Assembly: GCF_036898095.1 (NCBI RefSeq)
Contig: NC_090729.1
Span: 74,532,019 to 74,596,018 of the forward strand
Direction of reading: 5' to 3'
Source: Palaemon carinicauda
Taxonomy: Eukaryota > Arthropoda > Malacostraca > Decapoda > Palaemonidae
Length of the DNA: 64,000 nucleotides
The notes beneath the pieces are model-generated. The model did not search any database and was not told where the DNA came from. It saw nothing but the letters and a program-made list of their open reading frames with translations. A program made the translations under genes and the position numbers. Positions 54,833 to 64,000 of the stretch are shown here, in pieces. The stretch's first letter is position 1, and each line of letters begins with the position of its first letter.

Positions 54833-54845
54833 TATCTCATCAATT
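54833..54845 (+). other. Right junction of the nested LINE
   Basis: The endonuclease frame of LINE copy 3 resumes here (ISSIVENEDVGLLNTGEP), directly after the GAATTT tail. Confidence 0.8.
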
Positions 54846-56630
54846 GTGGAAAACGAGGATGTAGGACTCCTTAATACAGGAGAGCCCACACACTTCCATG
54901 TTCAGACAGGTACCTTGTCATGCATTGACCTTTCAATTGCAAGCTCTAACTGCCTTCTTGATTTTGATTGGAGCACATTAGATGATTGGCATACTAGTGA
55001 TCATGCACCAATCCTTATAAACACCAACAAGGGTCTGCCTTTACAAAGATCGCCACGATGGAATCTAGACACGGCAGACTGGGTTAAATTTCATGAGCTA
55101 AGTGAAACAGAGGGTAGTGGAGAGCAGTTTGAGAGTGTTGATGATGCCATAGACCTACTGAATGGAACTCTCCATACAGCAGGAATCAATTCGATTCCCA
55201 AAACCACAGGACTATTCAAAAGACGACGAGTCCCGTGGTGGTCCTCAGAATTAACAGCCTTGCACAGAGCCACCAGAAAATCTCTGACTAGATTGCGTAG
55301 ACGTTATACGGATGAAAATTTGATAACCTACAATAAGTGTAGAGCACAGTTCCTTCGTGCCATGAAAGAAGCTAGACTCCAATCTTGGGTGGCTTTTGTT
55401 TCCTCCATTAATTGTAGAACACCAACATCTTCTGTATGGTGAAAAATAAAAAAGATCGCCGGCAAATTTACTCCAAACCCACCACCAGTGTTGAAAGTGA
55501 ATGGTCAGTATGTGACTGAAGCAAATGAAGTTAGCAATGCCCTGGCTGACCACTTTTCACATGTATCACGCAAGAGTGTAGCAGCTCCTGGTCGCCAGTA
55601 CAGGAGCATTGAAGAAAAGAAAATTTTAAATTTTGCAACAGGAAAGGAAGAATCGTATAATTCTCCTTTTACTGAAAGAGAACTTGATTCCGCACTCGCT
55701 ACATGTAAAGATACAGCCCCTGGACCCGATGGAATTCCATATGCAATGGTTAAACATGTACATTTTTATACAAAGTTATTTATTTTAAGCATTATTAATA
55801 GAATATGGCATGATCATAGTTACCCAAGTGTATGGGAACTAGCCATTATTTTAGCCTTTTTAAAACCTGGTATGGACAAGTTTTTAGCAGCAAACTACTG
55901 ACCTATTGTATTGACATCTTCTTTAAGTAAAATTATGGAGAAGATGGTCAATGCAAGACTGATGTGGTACCTTGAAAAGAAGGGTATTTTATCACCGATT
56001 CAATGTGGATTCAGAAAAATGCACTCGACGATTGATGTGTCGATAAAACTTAAGAGTCCTCTATTTGTGAAGCATTTGCTTCCAAACAGCACCATGTGAC
56101 AGATTTTTTTGACCTTGAAAAGGCATATGATACCACTTGGAGATATGGTATACTTAAAACAATTCATGAATTGGTATTGAGAGGAGAGCTACCACTATTT
56201 ATTCAGGCATTTCTATAAAATAGTTTTTTTCAAGTGAGAGTGGGGGAAACTCTATCAGAGAGTAAGTGTCAGAAAGAAGGAACTCCTCAGGGGAGTGTGC
56301 TGAGTGTAACCCTTTTTGCACTAGCAATTAATGGGATATCCTCAGTTTTTCCCCCGGATGTTCTCTCAACATTATTTGTGGATGATCTCTCAATATCATT
56401 TGCTGGAGCTAGAATGGCAATGGTTGAGAGAAAAATACAACTCTCAATTGACAAAATTATCCAGTGGGTTGATATGAATGATTTAAGTTCTCGACAAGTA
56501 AAACTAGTATTGTCCATTTTTGTCGTATCCGGGGAGTACATCCAGACCCGGATATATACATTAAATGTTAACGGATACCATGTGCAAGTGAAGCTAAATT
56601 TTTAGGTTTGATATTTGATTCTAGGCTTAC

Positions 56631-58085
56631 ATGGGTTTTCACTTAAAAGTGTTAAAAGCTAAATGTCTCGTGGCTCTCAATATTTTAAAAGTATTGTCCC
56701 ATACATCGTGGCGCGCAGACCGCAATACTATTTTGAAATTATACAAGGCCTTGATTTTTTCCAAAATCAGTTATGGATGTGAAATATACTCCTCAGCCAC
56801 CCCAAGCCGGTTAAAGATATTAGATTCAATACATCATGGTGGTATTAGATTGTCCACAGGAGCATTTAGAACCTCACCTATCCCAAGTCTCCTTGTTGAT
56901 GCTGGAGAGTTTCCTCTAGACCTTTACAGAATTTCTGCTATTGTTCGGTATTGGTTTAGATTGCAAAGACTCCCTAATTCTTTAGCCTTTCAGACTGCAA
57001 GCCATAGAAGTCACTCAACATACTTTGAGTTGCACCCAAAATCTCCTCAACCTTATGGGTTTCGGGTGAAACAATTTTTAAACAGTCTTGATATAATTAG
57101 AAGTAAGGTACTTCCATTCAAGCTATCATCAATGCCTCCATGGAAATTACCAGAGATATCTTTTTCTAAATACTTTATTGGAGTTAAGAAGAATATGATT
57201 GACCTAGAAGCCAGGTCTCTGTCTATGGAACATGTTGAAGAACATAGGGGATCGACTTTTATATATACTGATGGCTCCAAATCTGATGCTGGCATTGAAT
57301 TTGGAGTATGTAGTAATGGTTTTAATTGTAGAGGTGCACTTCCTCTAACAGCTTCAATATTTACTGCCGAACTGTATGGCATACTAACCGCTGTTGAGAA
57401 AATAGCGTTGGGAAAGGAGGGTAATTTTATCATTTTTAGTGATGCAAGGAGTGTCCTTCAAGCTTTAGAAGTTTTTAATTCTAGTAACCCTCTAGTTTTA
57501 AAGATTTTAGAATGGCTTTTTACTATTGGAAGGAGAGGTATAATGGTTCGATTTTGTTGGGTTCCAGCACACGTAGGTGTGTGTGGGAATGAGATGGCAG
57601 ATTCATTGGTGAAGAATGCAGCATCAGAGTTGCTGCCAAGAAGGTATCCCATTCCTTGTAATGACTTCCTACCTAACATCAAGAAATTTCTTTACAATAA
57701 ATGGCAACAGCACTGGGATAGTCTAGATGGCAATAAAATGAGAGAAGTAACAAATGTCATATCTCCTTGGAGGTATGACATGATGCTCCGAAAATGGAAA
57801 ACGTCTCTTTGTCGTCTCCGTATTGGTCACACTCAGTTGACACATGATTTTCTGCGGAAGGGCCAACACCAACCATATTGTGACTACTGTTTGGTACCTC
57901 TAACAGTGAGGCATTTGTTGACCGAATGCCCCAATTATAATAACTTAAGGAATAGATATTTATTTGAGGATCGAGGTGAGGGTGGCAGGTTCATCCTTGC
58001 CAAGATTCTGGAACATGATGTGAACTACTATGCAAGTGGCATTTTTAGATTTATTTCAGAAGCAGGTCTTCTGAAAACTATTTAA
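56631..58085 (+). CDS. LINE copy 3 RT C-terminus and RNase H, open
   Basis: 484 codons, the longest intact LINE frame here. RT thumb and connection: LKLYKALIFSKISYGCEIY, LPNSLAFQTAS. RNase H: FIYTDGSKSDAG (first Asp, about residue 210), FTAELYGIL (Glu), IFSDARSVLQAL (Asp), WVPAHVGVCGNEMADSL (His and last Asp). The end has a C-x2-C...H-x4-C zinc-like motif (PYCDYCLVPLTVRHLLTEC). RNase H removes template RNA during integration. The natural start lies upstream in the broken RT, so this is a fragment. Confidence 0.88.
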   Translation: MGFHLKVLKAKCLVALNILKVLSHTSWRADRNTILKLYKALIFSKISYGCEIYSSATPSRLKILDSIHHGGIRLSTGAFRTSPIPSLLVDAGEFPLDLYRISAIVRYWFRLQRLPNSLAFQTASHRSHSTYFELHPKSPQPYGFRVKQFLNSLDIIRSKVLPFKLSSMPPWKLPEISFSKYFIGVKKNMIDLEARSLSMEHVEEHRGSTFIYTDGSKSDAGIEFGVCSNGFNCRGALPLTASIFTAELYGILTAVEKIALGKEGNFIIFSDARSVLQALEVFNSSNPLVLKILEWLFTIGRRGIMVRFCWVPAHVGVCGNEMADSLVKNAASELLPRRYPIPCNDFLPNIKKFLYNKWQQHWDSLDGNKMREVTNVISPWRYDMMLRKWKTSLCRLRIGHTQLTHDFLRKGQHQPYCDYCLVPLTVRHLLTECPNYNNLRNRYLFEDRGEGGRFILAKILEHDVNYYASGIFRFISEAGLLKTI

Positions 58086-58135
58086 CTTTTAAAATGACAT
58101 TAAACTTTTATGGTTTTAATTGAATATTCTTATTT

Positions 58136-58251
<116 letters not shown>

Positions 58252-58320
58252 TAAATGATATCGGCATCAATGACCTTAGATGTCAGGATGCCTGAAAACT
58301 TTAAATCAATCAATCAATCA

Positions 58321-58329
58321 GTGGAACTG
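58321..58329. repeat. Target-site duplication, right copy
   Basis: GTGGAACTG directly after the AATC tail of the LINE, identical to 48165-48173. Confidence 0.85.
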
Positions 58330-59065
58330 ATTGTCTCAACCTGGCACAAGCTTTCGGAATCTTGTTGAAAAGGTCCGAGTTGAAATCTATGTCAAAGGCA
58401 TACAAGATGGGTCTTGCTAGGGCCTACATGTACGACGCAATCGTGGAGGATGCCAAACCTTTCGTATGTAAATCGATCAGAAAGCCTAAACAAAAATCCA
58501 TAGAGATAGAAGATGGATTTCTATCTTTCACATATCGAACCCATTTCTTCCACGAAGTTTCATACTGATTCAAAGTAGGGGAAGCTTTATAATTCTCTGT
58601 AAATGCGAATTGGTCCCGTTGAATTTTGAATCTTTTTTCCAGGGCTAATGCGAAAAAATCATGAGATGAAGGGCTTTCATTTTCCACGATGAAGCGAAGA
58701 CAGTCTTCCTCTGTACTTCTTGAGACATACTCGGGCTGGGTTGAGGAACCAGCCTGGTGTTCATCTCTGTCACCAAGGGAAACCAGTTGCTCTTTGGCCA
58801 TAGAGGAGCAACCAGGGCTGCTGTCCCCCTGAACGATCGAAGCTTGTCCAACGCCTTCAAGAGAAGATTGAAGGGTGGAAATACATAAATCTTCTCCCAT
58901 TAATTCCAATCCATGTGTAACGTGGCCATGCCTATCGCCCCTAGATCCACATTTGGTGCCACATAGTTGGGAAATTTCTTGTTGAGACAAGTTGCAAACA
59001 GGTCCACTTGAAGACCTGGGATTACCTCCTGCACGAAAGAGAATGATTTTTTGTCTAGAGACCAT
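58321..59065 (-). pseudogene. DIRS D tyrosine recombinase, N-terminal part
   Basis: Frame 59065-58424 carries DCLRFIVENESPSSHDFFALALEKRF, NQYETSWKKWVRYVKDRN and FCLGFLIDLHTKGLASSTIASY (core-binding domain). It continues past a frame change near 58430 to FNKIPKACARLR at 58321. Its first part overlaps the RNase H-region frame, as in A and B. Confidence 0.8.
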
Positions 59066-60352
59066 TCTGTCTCTAGCGGATGTGTTCGAGATAGAGAGTC
59101 AGCCATCACATTCTGAATTCCGTGAAGGTGAGAGTCAGACAGGTGCTACCTCTTCCTCTGAGCCAATGAAAAGATGGTGATCATTATATTTTTATTTGAG
59201 GAGATCTTGACCCTTGCCTGTTGATGCAATGAACTATTACTTTGTTGTCTAACACAAGACGGATGGGAATGTTGTTCTTCAATTGTAGCCTTTTCAGGGA
59301 TAAGAAGACTGCCATGGCCTCCAGAATATTGATGTGGAATTGCTGGAATCTCTGGGACCAACGACCTTACACTTTCTTGAGAGGACTATGACTCCCCCAA
59401 CCGTCCAGTGATGTGTCCGTATATAGAATCACTGCAGGAGGAGGAAAGTGCAGCGGAACCGTCTTGGAAAGACTTCTGGCATCTGACCACTGACGGAGGA
59501 TTGCGGAGAGCTGTGGAAGCTCTCTTCTTCCAAACCCTGCTTGCATCCTAGAGTCTAATCTTGAGGAGAGGGGTCGTTATAGAAACGTTCTTAAGTGAAC
59601 CCAGAACCCTTTCCTGACAACGTCTGGTGATCTTTTTCAACTCGATGAAAAACCAAACTGACTGAGCTATTTCTTTCCTCTTGGCAGAAGGAATAGAGAG
59701 GGTATGAGTCTTCAGATTCCAACGAATCCCTAACCACTGGAACACCTGAGCCAGAGTCAGTCTGGACTTCTTGAAGTTTATTTGGAATCCTAGATATTGG
59801 AGGAATCTCACCACCTGATATGTTGCTTCCGTGCATTCTCTTGCTGAGGGAGCCCAGAGGAGCCAATCGTACAGGTATGCTGCTACTTGAAGACCTCTTT
59901 CCCTTAATTGTTGAACGACTTCGTCTATAATTTTCGTGAAAATTCTCGGAGCTATGTTGAGCCTGAATGGCATAGCTCTGAATACAAAAGCCTTTCTCTC
60001 CAGTCTGAAACCAAGGTAGGGGGAGAAGCGTCGACCTATTGGAAGATACCAATAAGCGTCGGTAAGATCTATAGAGACGGTGTAAGCCCCCCGGGGTAGT
60101 AAGGTGCGTACCTGCGAAATAGTCAGCATCCGGAACTTGTCGCACTGAACGAACAGGTTTAGATGGGACAAGTCGAGAATAGTTCAAGGAATAATTGAAT
60201 CTTTCTTTGGCATGCAGAATAGGCGACCTTGAAACTTCATAGACTTCGTGCAATGGATAATTCTCTTCTTTAAGAGGTCCTTCACATATTGTTCCAGATG
60301 TGGTGTTGATTTCTGGAAAAATCTCCTGACCCTCGGGGGTTGTCTCTTCCAT
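58645..60352 (-). pseudogene. DIRS D reverse transcriptase/RNase H
   Basis: RT: DKFRMLTISQVRTLLP, SIDLTDAYWYLPI (motif A), MPFRLNIAPRIFTK, and YLYDWLLWAPS (about 59865-59895), in which the first Asp of the catalytic pair is Tyr. The linker runs to 59548 (FQWLGIRWNLKTHTLSIP). RNase H is recognisable only in pieces: VILYTDTSLDGWGS-like at about 59425, MADSLSRTHPLETEWSLD at about 59105. The C-terminal domain follows (VDLFATCLNKKFPNY; LDKLRSFRGTAALVAPLWP at about 58850). Many breaks. Confidence 0.85.
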
Positions 60353-62509
60353 TTCCAGCCCAGACTACTGGAAATCACGCTCTGTGCCCAAGGAATGAAC
60401 GCCCACCTGTCCTTGAGCAATTTCAGTCTTCCCCCTACCGGAGTATTCTCATTGTTTTGGTTGAGGATATGTGACCCTAGTTCCCCTGTTACCTCGGGGA
60501 CCCCGACTCCTTGGCCTACGTCCTCTGTCGGACCGGCCTCTACCTCCTCTTTCAGTTTTGAGGGACGAAAGGACAAGGTCCCTTGTTCAAATCTAGGATT
60601 GAATGCCAGGGACTGTGAAGTCACCGGGTGAGGAACAGTGAAAGTATTCTGCGAAGCACTACCTGAAGCTGAAATGAAGGGCCTCGTAAAGAATGTGGGT
60701 ATACGGAACCTCTTAGGTTGAGGGCCAACCCCAGGAATAAATTTCATTTTGAGAGAAACTCCCCATCTCTGGGAAAGACTTATTTTCTGGTGCCGCTTTA
60801 TCCAAGATCTCCTTTACCAATTTCTGTGGGAAAAGATCCTTACCCCAAATACAAGCGTCAGTAAGACGCTTCGGTTCATGACGAATGGTCAGGGATGCTA
60901 AAACATGCTTCCTGCAGGCTTTACGAGCCTGGAAAAAGTAAAAAAGATCTTTCGTAAGAGTAGCCATGTGTATCTTGGCCAAAAGCAAAAAGACAGGGGC
61001 ATCAATGAAATTACCAATCATCATCTCTACAAAGCATTGAAGAGACATCGAAGCTGATAAGTCTCTCCCTAACCTCCTTAAGTAGGGGGTCCACAATCCT
61101 CAGCAGTTTTTCATTAAACTGCCTGCTAGCTATATCCTTGTCTAATTTCCCTTCAGCAAAAGTAAACTGGATATCCAACCAGTGTTCAGCATCATGGGGC
61201 AGAACGAGGGACACAGGTTTACATTCTTCCAAGACCGGAAGAGACTTATCCTCCTTGACGTCCTTTTCTACCGCTAAAAAGGCTTTCGAAGCAAAAGGAA
61301 AAACTATTGTGTTGGGTGCTATAAAAGTAGCCAACCTTTTACCAAAAGTGCCTAATTGTGTATTATACACCCTGCTGTCTTCATTTCCTTTACTACCTGG
61401 TGCTGCGCTTTAGTGTGATCTAGAAGGATCGTTTCTTTAGGGATAGTGTCGTCTCTTTAACGTAACACCTTCAGCTAACCTAACGTAGCCAAAGGGGTAG
61501 GCCTCTATATCTGGATAAAACTCCAGATCAGCAACCGGTCTAGAGCCTAGCCCCTCTCCAATATGAAGAATACCCTCTGAAAGGGCCGTATGATCCGCAT
61601 ACCTCCACGGATTCTGTTGCGTGCAAGAGGGGAGCTGAGAAGGTAAAACCTTAGCCTTAGAAGAATCCTCTTGAGGTTTCAAAGCCTGACTTTCCTCCCG
61701 TAAGGCTTTAAACATTCGTCGTTGATAATTTTGGTTCCCTTCCAAGAAAACCTTCAAGCTGGCTAACAGGGACCTTTCTTCCAAATTAGATGGGAATTTA
61801 GGAAATGTTGGTTCGCCCGGCTGGACCAAGGATGGAGGAGGGACAGGAACGGGAGGCGTACCTGAAAAAGAAGGCGTCGTCGTAACAGTTGATAGAGGAG
61901 CCGCCTTAGTAACGGCCGGTGAAACAACGGAACACACTGAGTCTCTCACGGAAGCCACGCTAACCTCGTCCAATTCTGGCAGGTAAGAATCATCCACATG
62001 AGGGAGGGGTTCCTCCGGATCTACTGCGTCAGGAGAGCCGATTCCCCACCTGGATATAAAGAAGAATCCGAGGAGAAATTGTCCATGTCAAGGCTCACAG
62101 AACTTAAAGTTTCATCTACGTGAATCTGAACAGTAGGTCTAGGTCTAGGTGGGGTGTACCCCAATACCGAGTCCGGGGCCGCCTTCAGAAAAAGAATATT
62201 CCTCCAAGCTACAGAAGGGAGATAAGGAGCCTTTGGCTCAGCATTCTTTTTGAAACCCCTGACCCAGGAATGAAGAGATCTCTGGAAAAACACTCGGTCG
62301 TCATCAGAAACATCCTCCGATACCCATCCAGAATAATGTAAATCCTTACACACCTTACACACACTACAATCCTGAGGATCCCAATAAGAGATTGGACCCT
62401 TCATCCTCCTGCATGTAGCATGTGTCCTGCAGGTATCATAACCACAGGGATACCTCACGGTTCTGGCACAGATCGGGACTTGACAATGCATCTCCTTCGA
62501 AGATCCCGC
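60184..62509 (-). pseudogene. DIRS D ORF1 (gag-like), broken
   Basis: The N-terminal Cys/His-rich region at 62490-62340 has RYPCGYDTCRTHATC and SYWDPQDCSVCKVC. A Pro/Val-rich acidic linker follows (61997-61800). The central domain has NPWRYADHTALSEGILHIGEG, FPFGYVRL-like sequence and CIWGKDLFPQKLVKEILD (about 60840). The end is at about 60700-60440. Frame changes lie near 62020, 61435, 61370, 61060 and 60730. Same architecture as in B, with family 2 sequence. Confidence 0.8.
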
Positions 62510-62545
62510 CTGTAAAGAGGAGAAAACGGCCATGAGTATCTTAAA
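62510..62545 (-). promoter_or_regulatory. Conserved 3' splice site before gag (DIRS D)
   Basis: Minus strand: TACTCATGGCCG, then TTTTCTCCTCTTTACAG directly before GCGGGATC of ORF1, with AG at 62511-62510. Same position and motifs as in A, B and the 29985-34490 fragment. Confidence 0.6.
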
Positions 62546-64000
62546 CTCTCTAGATCACCGTGCTGAAAAGAATGGGTTAATAACATTCAAAATTTCAGAC
62601 AAAAATTTGGGAAATTAACTCCCAAAATGTGTATATCTACCATTTACGTGATCAGAAAGAGAAAAAGGATCACAGTATCCAGACCTCTTTAATGTCGTTA
62701 GATTGGAAGTAAAGTCAGCTAAATTTGTCCCCTTTTATCATTTAAATATTGATCACTTAAAAGAGGGAACAAAATGCTCATCAAAATAAATAGCCTACCC
62801 TCTCTGCAGGGAAAATGCTAAAAGGAAGGTAACTGAGTTACCTACCCTGCAAAAATTATCGATGCATCGATAAATGGAGCAACCAAAAGTAAAATTAGAA
62901 GGCTATTCTTTAAACCATAAACTGGAAGGGGTAACATAACAGAATCCCCCTGTAAGATGCACAATCCAATCCTCGTTTTCAAAAGATCTGAATAAAGTGA
63001 TGAAAGTAATTAATAAATTATAATAGTTAAATCTAAAGTCTAGTTAAGGAGAACCTTTTGCAAAAGAGAACTCCAAAGTTGACTAGCATAAAGATACCTC
63101 ACAAGTTGTTGAAGTAAGGTCTTTATGCCAATTTGAGGTTTGTACTCATCAACAGATATCTACGTAAAAAGGCAGTCACTAATAATAAAAACATCTGTCT
63201 TCATAACATATCCTTTTTTTATGGGAATTTGAGGTTTGTACTCATCAATAGATGTCTCTATAAAAAGGCAGTCACTAATAATAAAAACATCTGCCTTTAT
63301 AACATAATATCCTTTCTTTATGCCAATTTGAGGTTTGTACTCATCGATAGATATCTCTATAAAAAGGCAGTTACTAATAATAAAAACATCTACCTTCATA
63401 GCATAATATCCTTGCCGTTAATAACGGCACAGATAGGTAACGGCCTCCCAAGGCTATTCCTATATCAGGGGCACAAAAACTATACCCAATACTGGGCGAG
63501 AACTACCGCCAGTTACGACAGTGACGGTAACGACGGCAGCAAACTAAAATGACGATCGTATGTAACAAACATCATGTCGTAAAAAAGAGTGTGGCAGTAT
63601 AGGCCACATAGATAATATAGCAACGTATCGCTATAGCATGGCCCAAAAAAGTAATGCCGTCGGAGATGACGAAGCCGTAAGTACCAGCATTGCCGACAGT
63701 CTGACAACTCTCTTTATCAAGGAGAATGCTGCCAGGTTAATAGGCCTGAAACCCCGAAGGGCTAGGCCTTCACACAATAAAACACTCACAATATATATAT
63801 AAGTTTGATATCAGTAATGGGGATCAACAAAATGATTATTCTCTCAAAAAATTAAAAAGGGTTAGAATATGGCATCATACAACTGTCAGCGCACCGACAG
63901 GAAAGATTGTACTCGCCCTTCGCAAAGGGGAACTCGAAAGGAATACCGTAAAACAACTAGAGAGCGTATGTAGCACGATGGCCCGACGGACATGCCGAAA
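62546..64000 (-). other. DIRS D leader (continues beyond the window)
   Basis: No gene recognised. It includes a 97-bp tandem repeat (63121-63413) and a region with many CCG/CGG dinucleotides near 63480-63720. The 5' terminal repeat is not reached. Confidence 0.5.
63121..63413. repeat. 97-bp tandem repeat, three units
   Basis: Units start at about 63121, 63217 and 63316. Each contains AATTTGAGGTTTGTACTCATC and AAAAAGGCAGTCACTAATAA with few changes. The frames through it are repeat artefacts. Confidence 0.9.

Larger units (their letters stand above)
50489..56605 (+). pseudogene. LINE copy 3 endonuclease/RT, broken and split by another LINE
   Basis: Endonuclease: QWNFQGLRAKYEEL (about 50495), CLLESKLD (Glu), YTICSLYFPPN, LLGDLNGRHPLWGD (about 50835, Asp/Asn), then the insertion (50900-54832), then NTGEPTHFH, CIDLSIAS, WHTSDHAP (His, about 54985). 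RT: APGPDGIPYAMV (about 55715), FRKMHSTIDV, GTPQGSVLSVTLFALAING (about 56278), LFVDDLSISFAG (catalytic Asp pair, about 56374). Stops near 50795, 55440, 55900, 56098 and 56217, plus frame changes. Confidence 0.88.

Noticed and set aside
63121..63413. CRISPR-like repeat-spacer array
   Set aside because: Units are about 97 bases, with the whole unit repeated and no variable spacers. It is an ordinary tandem repeat in a eukaryotic element.

Overview
The window looks like repeat-dense nuclear DNA from an arthropod, most likely a decapod crustacean. There are no bacterial operons. It holds DIRS-type tyrosine-recombinase retrotransposons, RNase H-bearing I-group LINEs, CR1-type LINEs with TAA or GAATTT tails, Tigger/pogo relics, a tRNA-derived SINE and many microsatellites. 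DIRS1-like elements are known to be common in decapods; the species cannot be fixed from this sequence. Almost nothing here is host coding sequence. The single good candidate is a 131-base exon at 5717-5847.

Layout. 1-1668: 3' part of an I-group LINE (copy 1) inside a plus-strand DIRS remnant (1669-3312). 3313-5490: 3' half of a second type of tyrosine-recombinase element (family 3). 5491-5939: a non-repetitive island with the candidate exon. 5940-7049: degenerate sequence resembling family 3 leaders. 7050-18257: a long minus-strand DIRS element (A), with a CR1-type LINE inserted in its recombinase gene (8938-11221). 18258-20008: tandem repeats, an internally deleted Tigger element and TAA repeats. 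20009-28699: DIRS element B, the best preserved copy, with open gag and recombinase frames and a frameshifted reverse transcriptase. 28700-29984: Tigger relic, CT repeat, unassigned sequence and a CR1 3' end. 29985-34490: truncated DIRS family 2 copy. 34497-42750: family 3 element with a repeat-rich gag region, a 98-bp minisatellite rich in TTCG-loop hairpins, a SINE, and a recombinase but no visible reverse transcriptase. 42755-46232: I-group LINE copy 2. 46233-46929: DIRS terminal fragment, Tigger relic and TA repeats. 46930-64000: DIRS family 2 element D, split by a near-full-length I-group LINE (48174-58320, 9-bp target duplication), which is itself split by a CR1/L2-type LINE (50900-54832).

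How the parts work together. The DIRS elements carry gag, then reverse transcriptase/RNase H, then a tyrosine recombinase whose frame overlaps the RNase H frame over more than 1 kb. Their 3' end is a large palindrome that includes an inverted copy of the 5' terminal repeat, as expected for DIRS elements that replicate through a circle. Four copies have the same 3' splice site and branch-like motif just before gag, and copy B has a start codon and a donor that join in frame. A roughly 2 kb 5' leader intron is therefore the strongest biological hypothesis here.

All calls come from reading the sequence and from known family motifs. No database search was run, so clade names below the superfamily level are provisional.
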